From Alloascoidea africana (taxonomy: Eukaryota > Ascomycota > Alloascoideomycetes > Alloascoideales > Alloascoideaceae), in NCBI GenBank assembly GCA_030581615.1, contig JAKTTT010000003.1, positions 310,001 to 374,000 on the forward strand: a stretch of DNA of 64,000 nucleotides, read 5' to 3'. The translations under genes and the position numbers were made by a program. Numbering within the stretch: the first letter of the stretch is position 1; every line of letters begins with the position of its first letter. Positions 23,856-33,681 of the stretch are shown in pieces. The notes beneath the pieces were generated by a model. That model was given only the letters and a program-made list of their open reading frames with translations, searched no databases and had not been told where the DNA came from.

Positions 23856-24700
23856 GCGCAAAACGTGTTTGGGTTTATTTGTATGTCTTAGTTTATGCTT
23901 CCTTTTTAGATATTCCTTTTTTGTCTTTTTTTTTTTTGTTCCTGTGAGTATTCTTTTGGGCTTTTCCTTATTTCGTGTAGAGTGAAAGTTGTCAATAAGC
24001 TGTTTGACCCTCGGCCAACCACAGAAAGTTTTGGTCAAGGGAGCAAGCACATTCTTCGTACATTATTTATGATGTCAATGACTTTAAAAATTAATAACGC
24101 AATTGCTTTGTTAATGTAATATGTGACCGGCATGCTCACATCCTATTTACTTTTATTCACTTAAATCTACACTATTTCCTATTATTATGCTCTTAAACTT
24201 TATAGAGCATCATGAATAATCTATCGTTAACACAAGTAGAATTACTTAAATAGTGTATTCATTCCTTAGAAAGAACAAGAAATCATATCAATATTTTCCT
24301 ACAATTAAATCTTTCACTGACTTGATGTTCGCGTTAACCACTTCACAAAACTAGCAACACACTACAGTTAATGGCTATTATTATGCCTGACCTTTCATTT
24401 GCCTCTCAAGTAGTTTCTTGAGACTGTTCTTGAACTATTTGATGGCGATATTGAATGTATTTAATTTCTATAATAGGGTAACTGTTTAAGGTTTGCGTTA
24501 GAACTTTTGCGATCGTTTCTCTGAGCATTTCAGAGGTCATTTGCCAAATCAATGAGTTCTTTTCCGAAGGCCTGGTTGCATTAGGTATACTTTTTTGGTT
24601 GGTGTGTTTTGCACTTTTTCATGCATTTAGCGCTTGGTTTCTATCGGTGAACCTCTCGGGGATTGTAAACGATTGAATCCCATAAAGATTCAGAGTAGTT
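23856..24700. other. AT-rich intergenic DNA after BEM2
   Basis: BEM2 3' UTR with T-runs near 23925, then AT-rich sequence without a coding pattern. Toward the right it merges with the broken transposase-like frame. No tRNA or snRNA signature seen. Confidence 0.4.
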
Positions 24701-24961
24701 CTATATCTCCAATAGCTCGGTTAACCTGATTATTAAGTGTCGATCAAACTGAAAATTCATCTTGATTGTTGCTTCATCCATATTACATATATCGAAAACA
24801 AAATCTGGCACGTCTGGGTAGTCTTCATCATCATCCATTAGCAATAGTTGCAGCAAGTTCAATTGTGACGATGCACCGGCAGCCATTGCAGCCGCCATCG
24901 CTATGATGTCCTCATCCTAATCTTCTTCAATTAGAGAAGCAAAATCAGCTTGATCTGTCAT
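24701..24961 (-). pseudogene. N-terminal remnant of a DNA-transposon (PIF/Harbinger-like) protein
   Basis: Read on the minus strand from the ATG at 24961, the frame gives MTDQADFASLIEED, an in-frame TAG, then DEDII, an Ala/Met-rich run, an acidic segment (MDDDEDYPDVPDF), and ends MDEATIKMNFQFDRHLIIRLTELLEI followed by a stop. The last block looks like the helical region that begins many PIF/Harbinger-type transposase proteins (FxFxRxLIxRLxELLxI). Further downstream the sense decays. One internal stop, an abrupt end and the absence of the DDE core show a dead fragment. I found no terminal inverted repeats. The family assignment is recognition by eye only. Confidence 0.4.
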
Positions 24962-25799
24962 GACTTTTTAATTCAAGTGTAGTGAACAATATCATTCAAA
25001 TTGCAAATGTCCTCTTGAATCCAACAGATGGTTGGAGGGTTTATACGTAAATGTTGACGCAAATCTTGGAAAAGAAGGGAAAAATGATTGTATTAAACTC
25101 TTGCATCAAGTTTTTCAGGTATGCAAGTAAAAAAATTGGGCTGAATTTTTGACGCTAAACTTCTAACGCAATGCCTTATACAATTTCCTAGTTGTGACTT
25201 TTGTTGTATTGTATGTTCGTAAAAACATTCGAAGTCCCCACATGCTCGCAAGCACATAACATCATGTAGCACTCTAAACTCATTGTCATTTGGGATAGTC
25301 AATTTTATCAAATGCAAGCTTATGTTCTTTATAGTAGAAGCCGCAATGAATTTTGTGAGTGAGCTTTTGACAGCGCATCATCTCAAATGTTTCATTTAAG
25401 CTGTGCGAGTCAACTTTGTTCATAGTCAGTGATGACTTCACTGAGATTTGTACCCGAAGAGATAAACCAGTAAATTTACTAACTAAAACAAGTCGCTGTT
25501 CGGTAAAAGCTGTTTTTGTAATTTCATAAGGAGAAAAAACTAAAGGAATGCTCTTTCTAGAACTCCACTTTAGCTTTTAGAGAAAAGTTGAGCACATATA
25601 GACCAAAGGGTTAATTGTAGACAATACTAAAAATGCTGAATACCCAATGAGCATAGCTCATCAAATGCTGTGGAATGAACTGAGCTTTAATAGAAAGAAC
25701 GCGCAAGATAGAATGGTAAAACTTCTTGCATTCGAAACTTCTCTCTCACAGGTCAAAGTTTAGATGACTTATCTGCTCTATTGCTAAGGTTGTAGGAAT
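24962..25799. other. Gene-poor DNA left of the U2 pair
   Basis: AT-rich sequence. On the minus strand 25093-25317 stays open for 74 codons without an ATG at its start (reads HDVMCLRACGDFECFYEH). This may be a decayed exon or transposon piece, but I cannot assign it. Nothing else stands out. Confidence 0.35.
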
Positions 25800-25879
25800 A
25801 ACGATTTTAAACCAATAGCCCAACCTTGGGTTACAAGCCAAAAACCATCCCATCAAAGATGGAAAAGGGAAATAAAAGC

Positions 25880-26059
25880 GTCAGTTGCCTAGAGTGCAAT
25901 AGCAACGACACAACGCCACGAGCCATAGGCAAGCCCAGAGGACTCAACGGCCTGCTTCAAAAATAAGAGTAACAAGAATTGACATCGATGATGTCATATC
26001 AGTTGTTACACTGAAAAGAACAGATACTACACTTGATCTAAGCCAATTGGCAAAGAGAT
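25880..26059 (-). ncRNA. U2: U2 spliceosomal snRNA, copy 1
   Basis: Reverse-strand copy, identical to the + copy at 26633-26812. It begins ATCTCTTTGCC and contains GGCTTAGATCAAGTGTAGTA, the near-invariant U2 segment whose GUAGUA pairs with the intron branch site. U2 recognises the branch point and forms helices with U6 in the active spliceosome. The Sm-site AUUUUUG and the 3' stem-loops are present. At about 180 nt it has the size of the S. pombe or animal RNA rather than the 1.2-kb S. cerevisiae form. Exact ends are estimated. A TATATAA box lies ~50 bp upstream, at 26109-26115. Confidence 0.93.
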
Positions 26060-26108
26060 TTGAGGAAAGGAAAAGAAAAAAAATCAAAAGATTTTGGGGG
26101 AGTGGCAC

Positions 26109-26115
26109 TTATATA
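26109..26115 (-). promoter_or_regulatory. TATA box of U2 copy 1
   Basis: TATATAA (reverse strand), ~50 bp upstream of the predicted 5' end and inside the repeat arm, as expected for an RNA polymerase II snRNA promoter in yeasts. Confidence 0.55.
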
Positions 26116-26135
26116 GATTTTTCGAGGGCGGGTAA

Positions 26136-26556
26136 TACTATTAACCTCAGAGTAGGGCTGTTGACAAAATACCCTCTGATCCCAAAATGCAGTTCTTACT
26201 GTTTGTTGTCTTTGTACAACGAGCCACAACCTTGTGTTAAACGAACTGTTTGATCAAAGCTGATGAGATATTGTTTTTCAGTCATTTTCTAGTCGTTTGG
26301 TTCCAAAATAGTCATAGTTGGAGATCGTTGTCTCGGGATGAGCATTCCGGATGTTCAATTCGTTTAACTAAACCGCAAGTCTAAACTTCTTTTCAAATCT
26401 CACTATAATCGTCGATTTGGTTAAAACCAAATTTATTCTGGTTTTAGTTCTTCATTCTATGTGGTTGGTTCTGAACTCTTCGATACCAGATCTATGCTTA
26501 AACCGACAGGAACTTTATGCCAAGATGCTCAGGAGAAACGTGACTGAATACAGATG
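26136..26556. promoter_or_regulatory. Spacer and shared upstream region of the two U2 genes
   Basis: 421 bp of unique DNA between the inverted-repeat arms. Both U2 genes point away from it, so it must hold any upstream activating sites they share beyond the duplicated TATA region. An inner palindrome-like GGTTAAAACC lies near 26419. No coding pattern. Confidence 0.4.
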
Positions 26557-26576
26557 TTACCCGCCCTCGAAAAATC

Positions 26577-26583
26577 TATATAA
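26577..26583 (+). promoter_or_regulatory. TATA box of U2 copy 2
   Basis: TATATAA located 50 bp upstream of the predicted U2 5' end; mirror image of the site for copy 1. Confidence 0.55.
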
Positions 26584-26632
26584 GTGCCACTCCCCCAAAA
26601 TCTTTTGATTTTTTTTCTTTTCCTTTCCTCAA

Positions 26633-26812
26633 ATCTCTTTGCCAATTGGCTTAGATCAAGTGTAGTATCTGTTCTTTTCAGTGTAACAACTGATATGACA
26701 TCATCGATGTCAATTCTTGTTACTCTTATTTTTGAAGCAGGCCGTTGAGTCCTCTGGGCTTGCCTATGGCTCGTGGCGTTGTGTCGTTGCTATTGCACTC
26801 TAGGCAACTGAC
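26633..26812 (+). ncRNA. U2: U2 spliceosomal snRNA, copy 2
   Basis: Starts ATCTCTTTGCC. The branch-site recognition sequence GUAGUA is at 26662-26667, inside the conserved block GATCAAGTGTAGTATCTGTTCTT. Stem-loop IIa follows (TTCAGTGTAACAACTGA), then a IIb-like hairpin (ACATCATCGATGT). The Sm-type site ATTTTTG is at 26728-26734. A stem III (AGGC...GCCT) comes next, and the terminal stem-loop IV (GTTGC/GCAAC with loop TATTGCACTC) resembles the U2B''-binding loop. The UACUAAC-like branch sites of the introns in this window fit this RNA. The 3' end at ~26812 is estimated from the last pairing. Confidence 0.95.
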
Positions 26813-27036
26813 GCTTTTATTTCCCTTTTCCATCTTTGATGGGATGGTTTTTGGCTTGTAACCCAAGGTTGGGCTATTGGTTTAAAATCGTTTTCTGAAA
26901 AAACTAACGTCTAAGAATGTATTCGACTAGCTGATGTACATAATGACAGCTTTTACTATTTACATAGTGATGAGATCTTGTTGTTCAGTGTGGCATAGAC
27001 AGTATATTCCATGCTCTTGATGGATCATTTGTCAGA

Positions 27037-28298
27037 CTATTTTTTGGGATTGTCACTCTTGGCTTCGTTCTTCTTTTCGGCTTCCAACTCTTCGAGAGCC
27101 TGCCTCCTGGCTTTCTCTGCTTTTTCTGCTTCTTCAACAAGTTTAGAGAAATATGATCCGAGACCTTGTTGTTGAGCTGCCAAGGTCGCTGGGTCTGGTT
27201 TTTGAATTTCTGCCATCCCAAACATCTTCCTCACGTATTTATTTCTCAGCAAGGCAGACTGGATAATGGTACAGACGGCATTCGCCGCAAAGTAAACAAT
27301 GACAGAGGCAGAAATATTCATAGTCAGTGGAATAGACAGTATGGGCAGAAATGTCATTAGCTTCTTCATTTCAGGAGTCATTGTTTGAGCGCCAGTGTCT
27401 CCTCCTAACTTCATGGAGCCTATGAAAGCTGCTGCTGTAAAACATTGAAGCCCCACATAAGGATCGGCAGCAGATAAATCTGTAAACCAAAGAGCACCCT
27501 GGTTTTGAAATCCGTCAACTGGTATGAGAGCCATCTCGCGAAGAGATGTGAAAAAACTGATGGCGAGTGGAAGTTGAACAAAAGGTGCAAACATATATCT
27601 CATTTTGATTCCATTATCTTTCATCAATTGTGTCCTTTGCAAGTTCACTTTTTGAATCTCAACTCTTTGACCTTGAGCTCTTATCATTTGTTGACTCAAC
27701 TTATCCATATCTGGCTTTATCTTTGAAAGTCTTGCAGCCGTATCAGAGGATTTCAAATAGAAAGGGAAAAGTGCTACACGCATTCCTATCGTTGTAATAA
27801 CTATTGCTGCCCACCAAGGAACTCCTGCCTGAATGTGAACCATTTCCAAAACATGTTCTATCAGACCTGGTGGCCACCACCAACTCTGGGCAAGGCCGAT
27901 ACTTTGTAAATATCCAATGTGATTAGAAGCTTCCCCGATTATTGGAGCTGCGGCCTCGGCAACGTCTCCTACACTCGATATTGCATTGGTGATAAAATCT
28001 GAAGAAGAGGAAATATCAAACTGTTCCAGGCTGGAGCTTGGCTCTGCAATAATTCCAGAAGCTCCCGATGTAGATGTTGAATTGAACCGAATGGATCCTA
28101 TTATAGAAGGATATGTTTTCCTGATCGAAGAGTTGACCTGAAAATTTATGCCAATTGATTCTCGATATTGAGAATGACGAAGGTTCCTGAAAGGTCGAGC
28201 AGCCTTTGTTGAGCCAGTTAATTACTTGCTCTCGCTTTTTTAATGAATCTGAAGCCACTTACCACTTTCCCGCCATGAGAAACGATTCCTCTTAGCAT
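27037..28298 (-). CDS. OXA1: Oxa1, mitochondrial inner-membrane insertase
   Basis: Two exons, 28298-28263 (12 codons) and 28137-27037, with a 125-nt intron (donor GTAAGT, acceptor TTTTCAG), give 378 residues. Oxa1 inserts mitochondrially made proteins such as Cox2, and some imported proteins, into the inner membrane, and it binds mitoribosomes through its tail. The N-terminus is a basic presequence (MLRGIVSHGGKV|VNSSIRKTYPS). The YidC/Oxa1 core spans ~100-330 and includes WWWPPGLIEHVLEMVH, GVPWWAAIVITTIGMR, the matrix loop ARLSKIKPDMDKLSQQM, FVQLPLAISFFTSLREM and GSMKLGGDTGA. Five membrane helices are visible. The last ~55 residues are a charged coiled coil (VEEAEKAEKARRQALEELE), the ribosome-binding tail. 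The branch site of the intron is not obvious; the only other acceptor tried breaks the frame. Yeast Oxa1 is 402 residues. Confidence 0.93.
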
Positions 28299-29189
28299 TT
28301 TACCCAGGGTTTTTTCTTCCCGCAGTATCTTAATGGCCTTAGTGAGAAGAGGAAAATGAAAATTGGTCACGTGAATAGGATATTGTGACAGAAGTAATAC
28401 CAACGTTCTTAGAGGATTTAATTGCCATCAAGTTAGACATTGAAAAGCTTGTAGAAGAAGCGTATCAAACAATTTTTCGTAGACGCAAATTAAGCTGGCT
28501 CCGCCCCCTAGTGGGTTGTAAAAGTAGTGTGGAACCTATTGGATCTACGCCGCCGCCTTTCGGAATGCTTCAAACTAGGATTCATCAAAATGGTTAGAGA
28601 CTTTAAAACCTTTACGAGTAACAGCTATATTTCGGAAGATTTATTTTCTTCTCTTTCAGTTGTCTGAATCTGAAATTAAGAATTCAGTGATTTGCAAATG
28701 GCTCCCCCTGGCGCCAGTCATCGAAACAGCAAACCAATAGGATAGATTTTGAATTTTCTAGCAAAAGGTGAAACTAAAGTGAAAGGAGTTTACTGTTAGA
28801 GATGAGCCCCCCTGTCCTTTTACAACTATGATACACTTATTCCTGGGAAAGGTGTACCTCTGAAAAAGTTGTTCAGGTTCTAATTGAACGTACCAATTGT
28901 GTCCATCCCCTAATCTCAAAGTTGAGTTGGGATATGATTCAATGTCGTCAACATTTCTAGGTAGAATACTCCCAAGCTAAATCAAGCCCTGTTTTCAAAT
29001 GCTTCTGGCATTATAGAGACCTGAAATGCAAACAAAAATTGTCCTTTGTTAGGGTTCTAATTTTTTTCTGTGATAACATAGGATTGTATATAGTTGAAGC
29101 ACTGAAAATAATATGAAGGTTAATATATACATTGTTCATCGTCAATTGTAGAAAGTAGAATTATTTATAGTACACAAACGCTTAAACCG
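28299..29189. other. OXA1 upstream region and intergenic DNA
   Basis: A CACGTG site at 28368-28373 lies 70 bp upstream of the OXA1 start, a likely Cbf1-type element. The rest, down to the RGS gene 3' end, is unassigned. A 70-codon open stretch at 28385-28597 (+) lacks an ATG and overlaps the OXA1 promoter, so I do not call it. Confidence 0.4.
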
Positions 29190-31019
29190 TCACTTTCCGA
29201 CAAACCATGACAATCGGTGAGAAGAGAGAGGCCTAGCCGTCTTTGTCCCCTCGTTGCTTCTGAGATTAGTCCTGTGATAGTGGTTATGACCAAAATTTAA
29301 GCCAGCCAGAAAAGATTCACTCATACTGTTCCGCCATGACTTGGGGGAAGAGACCGATATCCTATTCCTCTGTTGAGTGTGGAAAGTTGTTGCTTGGGTT
29401 CCTGTTTGATCAGAATTTGAACCTAGCCCTGAAACTATTTTATTCAAACTTGATGATGATACATTGTCTTTGTTGTTGGTTGGCAGTGTATATGTTTTGA
29501 GCAATCGAGGGAAACGAGAGGAAGCATTTTCTTCAAATCTCGGAAGATGTGGCTCTTCTTGAACAGATTTAACCGGTCTACGGGATAAATCCAAACTGAC
29601 AGTTCTTTGAGAACGAGACACTCTTTTGTCCGAAGATGTGTAAGAATTTGCTGATAAAGTAAAAGGTTGTTTCTGTGTTTCAGTCATTTTAGCCATTTTA
29701 CTATTTTCATGCAAGTTCGTTTGAGTTTCTTTACTAGTTTTGTCTTTGTGTGTATAGTTATGAATCCTGCTTTGAGCCTTGGTCCTTGACATGTGTGTAA
29801 TGCCAGATGATTTCTTGAGAAATTTTTTAACAGATGAAAACCTTCTCAACTGTGAATTTCTGATGCTCTTATTTAGAGTGCTTGGGATCGATTTTGTGAC
29901 TTGAGACTTTCCATCTGATTCAGATTTTCTCGTTTTCAGCAACGTTTGTGGATGCTCATTGTGTTCAACCTCTGATTCTTTTTCTTCAATAGCAGGTTCT
30001 GGTTTTGAACACCGAGGGAGATGTTCCACTGAATTTTCCTCTGATAACGTAAACGAGCTTAAATTAACCCATTTCTTGTTATTTCGGGTAAATGTAGGCT
30101 TATAGCTAATAGGTGGGGAACTAAAGCTGCTGAACGAGGAGGGTATGGAGCTGGAAGAAGTTGAGGTAGAACCGGTGTTTGATTGAAGTAAAGTTGAGCA
30201 CTCTTCATCTTCGCTAATATTCCTCTCATCTAAATCGGCAAAGGGACAAATATGGCTGATGTCATTTATGTTTTCTCTGTGTGATGCTCCACTACATACC
30301 GGAGAGCATAGTGACCTGGCTCTACATAAGCTGGCCTTATTTTTGAGCATGGCCCCTTGGTTAGCACAGGGGAAAGTTTGAGCTCTAGCTGAAGTTGAAA
30401 TGGTGTTTGATTTTGGTTTTAATTTATCAATCGAGCATATGGTAGAGCATGGCATTTCCTCACATTTGTTTCGCTCATTCATGAATCCCAAGAGACAAGA
30501 ATCGCTGATAAGATCGCTCACTATTCTGTAAGCTTCGTCAAATAGCCGGGGCATCGATAATTGTTCCAGTATTTGTTGTTTTCCATCCCTTCCCTCATTA
30601 TTAACATTATTTTTTAGATCATTGTCCAGATCAGTCGGACCTCCCTTTGATCTGCTCTCGAGTTTCACTGTTGTTTCGTTCAAAATTCTGTCTCTAATCT
30701 TAAAAGGTATGTTGATTTCATGAGGAGCTGCTGGAAGAATGAAAGTGTTGATTATCCTGTCTTTCGTTGTATTGAGATCTTTAACAAGACGTGCGATTTT
30801 CTCGCTGTCGCAGCATGTAGTGACATTTGTTTCATTTGAGCTTGTTAAATTGTCCTGTATATGGGAGTACAGCTTCTGGTATCGTTTAACTTCCAGTAGA
30901 AAGCTAAGGTTTTCCGAACAGTGTGCTTTCCGCAGATACAATTGGAGGCTTTTTAAAGAGTAGGGAGATTGGCACTGGTCATCTATGATATGGTCCAAGC
31001 AAGGTATTGAGCGCTTCAT
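29190..31019 (-). CDS. RGS-domain protein (regulator of G-protein signalling)
   Basis: A single frame of 609 residues. RGS domains speed GTP hydrolysis by G-alpha subunits and so damp receptor signalling. The domain is in the N-terminal third. Its first helices are clear (SPYSLKSLQLYLRKAH at ~17-32, LSFLLEVKRYQKLY at ~38-51). The middle part (INTFILPAAPHEINIPFKIRDRIL) is at ~90-113. The closing helix block (LFDEAYRIVSDLISDSCLLGFM) is at ~160-181. A ~45-residue polar insert separates the middle and last parts, which is common in yeast RGS proteins. The remaining ~420 residues are disordered and rich in Ser, Arg and Lys with many possible phosphorylation sites. It could correspond to Rgs2-type proteins, though it is longer than the 309-residue S. 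cerevisiae Rgs2. I therefore leave the symbol empty. Confidence 0.78.
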   Translation of the reverse strand: MKRSIPCLDHIIDDQCQSPYSLKSLQLYLRKAHCSENLSFLLEVKRYQKLYSHIQDNLTSSNETNVTTCCDSEKIARLVKDLNTTKDRIINTFILPAAPHEINIPFKIRDRILNETTVKLESRSKGGPTDLDNDLKNNVNNEGRDGKQQILEQLSMPRLFDEAYRIVSDLISDSCLLGFMNERNKCEEMPCSTICSIDKLKPKSNTISTSARAQTFPCANQGAMLKNKASLCRARSLCSPVCSGASHRENINDISHICPFADLDERNISEDEECSTLLQSNTGSTSTSSSSIPSSFSSFSSPPISYKPTFTRNNKKWVNLSSFTLSEENSVEHLPRCSKPEPAIEEKESEVEHNEHPQTLLKTRKSESDGKSQVTKSIPSTLNKSIRNSQLRRFSSVKKFLKKSSGITHMSRTKAQSRIHNYTHKDKTSKETQTNLHENSKMAKMTETQKQPFTLSANSYTSSDKRVSRSQRTVSLDLSRRPVKSVQEEPHLPRFEENASSRFPRLLKTYTLPTNNKDNVSSSSLNKIVSGLGSNSDQTGTQATTFHTQQRNRISVSSPKSWRNSMSESFLAGLNFGHNHYHRTNLRSNEGTKTARPLSSHRLSWFVGK

Positions 31020-33681
31020 TCTGATGAGCTATATGGAGGAGATGTGAGCGAGTGTTTGAGAGGAAAAGAAAGACGGGCTTGGTTCGTTATTTGGATTTTG
31101 AGACACCGCGTAGCGTTATCTTTTCTCATTTGAATCTTAAGCATAAATGAAAGTTGCCTGCGGTAACGTTTTGTTATTACATGCGCCTTGCACCTACTAC
31201 TCCTCGATAGACACAGGTACAGCTCAGGTTCAGCTCAGGGCATGACATGGACTTACGCCTTCCCTTTGAGCTGACCTTTGTAAGCACTCATTTTGATGAC
31301 CATGAGTTCTGCATCATCTTTTCAAAGAGATCTATTTTCAGCCCCCGGCTTTTGACATGTTCAAGATGCATGGTGTTCACTTTTTCCGTTGAGCCTGGCC
31401 GTTAGCACAATCGTTCTCCAAACTTAAAGCTCTACTAGATCGCAAATGTTTCTCGTTTTTCATGCACTTGAATCTAGCCAAAACATAAGCTTCGTTTCCC
31501 ATGTGGGGTTAGTTAAGGCAATTTTAAGGTGGATCGAACAGGGCCGTTTTAAGTCTATCGTTCTTTATCTACCTACTCACCACATATCATGATACCAGAA
31601 TTAATGAAAGTCTGTGCCTCTCCTCAAGATCCGGGATTTAAAGAGATAACCATTTTCAAAGAATAATGATGCCATTTCTATTCTGGAATTCAATGGTACT
31701 ATCCTTTCGGTTTGCAAGTGCTCCTCCTCCTCAATGATTCGTAAACTTAATCATGAAATTTGCATTGCCGAATGAGGTCAAACTGGATCTAGGGTCAAAA
31801 TATTCAAGCTCGCCAAAAAGTAAGACAAATTTATAAATTTTTGTATCTCAGCTTTTAATGTATCCGGGATATGCTTATTTCAGTTGGTATCCTGAGGTTC
31901 AAAAGTTTTAGACTAAAATGGGGGCTTCAAATATGCTCTCAAGGAACTGGCGGCACGAGATCTCATGGAAGAGCTAGAAATTATTAGCCTAATTAGGGAG
32001 TATATACTAGCTTATTTGTTTCGTTCATGATCATCAACTTCATGTCCTAGGAAACGTCAAAACAGGTTAAAGAAGCACAAACCGCTTGGTCAGTCATCGT
32101 GATTTTGGATGATACTTGTTACATAAACAACAAACGCAGCTCAACGTAGGCTTCAACTCAACAACTGGGGTCAACTATTGCTTGGGTGTTGTAACCCTAG
32201 TCTTATTTTAAGAAAATAAGGGGTCAAACACAGGACAGTAGATACTAGCAAAGCCTACCAATCGGCTTGGAAAATGCCCCAGGCATGGCACAACCATCAC
32301 CGTAAAAAAGTGTGGATGCACTTCTCGCTCGTAATTTCACCATGAACGATGAGCTTTTCATATTCTCTGGTCGGCCGTCGCTACAGATACAGAATGCTTC
32401 TGTGCTTGCACGACAAAAGGATATCCGTTTACCATCAGACAAGGGTTCTAAAAAGCTGATTGGCCAACTACATGCAAGAAGCAAGACCCAGTTGTGTTTT
32501 TTTGCTCTGTCTATGTGGTCGGAGTTGTCAAAGAAGCGGACATGTTTATTACGTTAACTCGTTCCAGTTCCTTAATTTCCAGATTTTCTTCTCGCCTGTC
32601 TCTAGTCAAGGATAGTCTTGGCAGTCTATCTAGAACTGAACCCAGCAGGAAAAAGCAGAATAATTCTCAGACTTGTTTCTCCTCTTCTTCTTCTGCGCCT
32701 GCCGCATTATGATAATACCCGTAGAATCTTCGATTGTTCAGACATGTCCAAATCAACTCACCCATACATTGGCTGGGAATTTTCTGTAGATAGAGTGTGG
32801 CCAATAGAGATACCCGATAAAGGTGTGGATCGTATACTTTCCCATCTACCTGCAGTCTTGGTTGACAAGCAAAACTTTTTATAGGGACGTTTGTTATTCT
32901 GCCGGGAATACAGTTGTTTCTGTTTGCGTTTTCTCTGATTTCTTTAAAGTACTGCCAATGTTCAACCAGCTTTTGGGGATAAGATTTTGAGGTACCAAAG
33001 CTCGGTTGCTTATTCGTTCCCCTAAGCTGTAGCAGCAGTGCACATTACCTGGAAGGTCCAGTACTCCTTGCATACAGGCATGGCTTTGGCTTCTAGAAGT
33101 AACTAGAAGCACGCACCTGTTGTTGGGAATACAGGGGAACAGTAATAGAAGCAGGCCATTTATGCTTTCAAAGTCGAGATGGTGCAAATAGGTCCAGCCC
33201 ACACAATGCCTCGCATTTGCTAGGAACCATAAAAATCCATGCCTTTTGATAAAAGATCTACATTTAATATCCAGTTTTTCCGTAGATGTACTCGGACAGT
33301 AACAAACCAGAGCCAACGGTTTACCCTTGAAATCAGCGCGGGCATTGGAAGCGAGAAGCGTCAATGGTCACCGATGTGTGAAGCAAGCAGGCGGCTCCAA
33401 CGGTCAAACTCAATTAAACCATGTGCTCAGTGTTTTCTGTTGAATTTCATTTTGACGTACCAGCAGATATCTAAAAGTGGCTAATTGCCCTAGATTCAAG
33501 TGCAAGAGAATGAACAAACACCTAGCGCAATCTCAAAATTTATTTCCATAGAAAGACAGAGCTGATGAACCAAGTTTCACTCCACCGATATCAAAATCAA
33601 AAAACAAACCAAAAATGGACAGACTACAAAATAAAATAGCAATCTGTACGTAGACAAACCCATCTATAATAAGGCTCAGTG
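31020..33681. other. 2.7-kb stretch without a confident gene
   Basis: The part at 31020-32240 has no coding pattern that I can see. Between 32240 and 33480 open stretches pile up in several frames on both strands, which is unusual for random DNA at this base composition, but none shows a known domain. A T-run of seven at 32497-32503 separates two plus-strand frames that could once have been one. See the separate entry for 32342-32884. No tRNA or snRNA found. Confidence 0.4.
32342..32884 (+). other. Unassigned overlapping reading frames, possible broken or spliced host gene
   Basis: From the ATG at 32342 a 71-codon frame reads MNDELFIFSGRPSLQIQNAS and continues past RLPSDKGSKKLIGQLHARSKT. At the T-run 32497-32503 the neighbouring frame continues with VYVVGVVKEADMFITLTRSS and stays open to 32712. 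A third frame is open from 32618 to 32884 (reads STHPYIGWEFSVDRVWPIEI). The alternating pattern of charged and hydrophobic residues looks coding-like in the first two. It could be a small gene with a sequencing error or frameshift at the homopolymer, a gene with an unseen intron, or chance. I recognise no family. Confidence 0.25.

Larger units (their letters stand above)
25800..26135. repeat. Left arm of a perfect 336-bp inverted repeat
   Basis: This segment is the exact reverse complement of 26557-26892 by base-by-base reading, including an 8-base A run. Mismatches begin at once beyond both ends. It carries a complete U2 snRNA gene plus ~76 bp upstream and ~80 bp downstream. The arms are separated by 421 bp. 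Confidence 0.9.
26557..26892. repeat. Right arm of the perfect 336-bp inverted repeat
   Basis: Reverse complement of 25800-26135 without a mismatch that I could find. It ends about 145 bp before the OXA1 stop codon. Confidence 0.9.

Noticed and set aside
28385-28597. 70-codon frame upstream of OXA1
   Set aside because: No ATG, lies in the short OXA1 promoter, and attempts to join it to downstream frames by splicing fail on phase.
31500-31560. tRNA T-loop-like GTTCGATCC on the minus strand
   Set aside because: The flanking bases do not form the T-stem, and no acceptor or anticodon stem can be drawn.
32894-33364. 156-codon minus-strand open stretch
   Set aside because: It begins with a non-ATG codon, has no internal conserved motif, and overlaps other frames. 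Kept only as part of the unexplained spacer.
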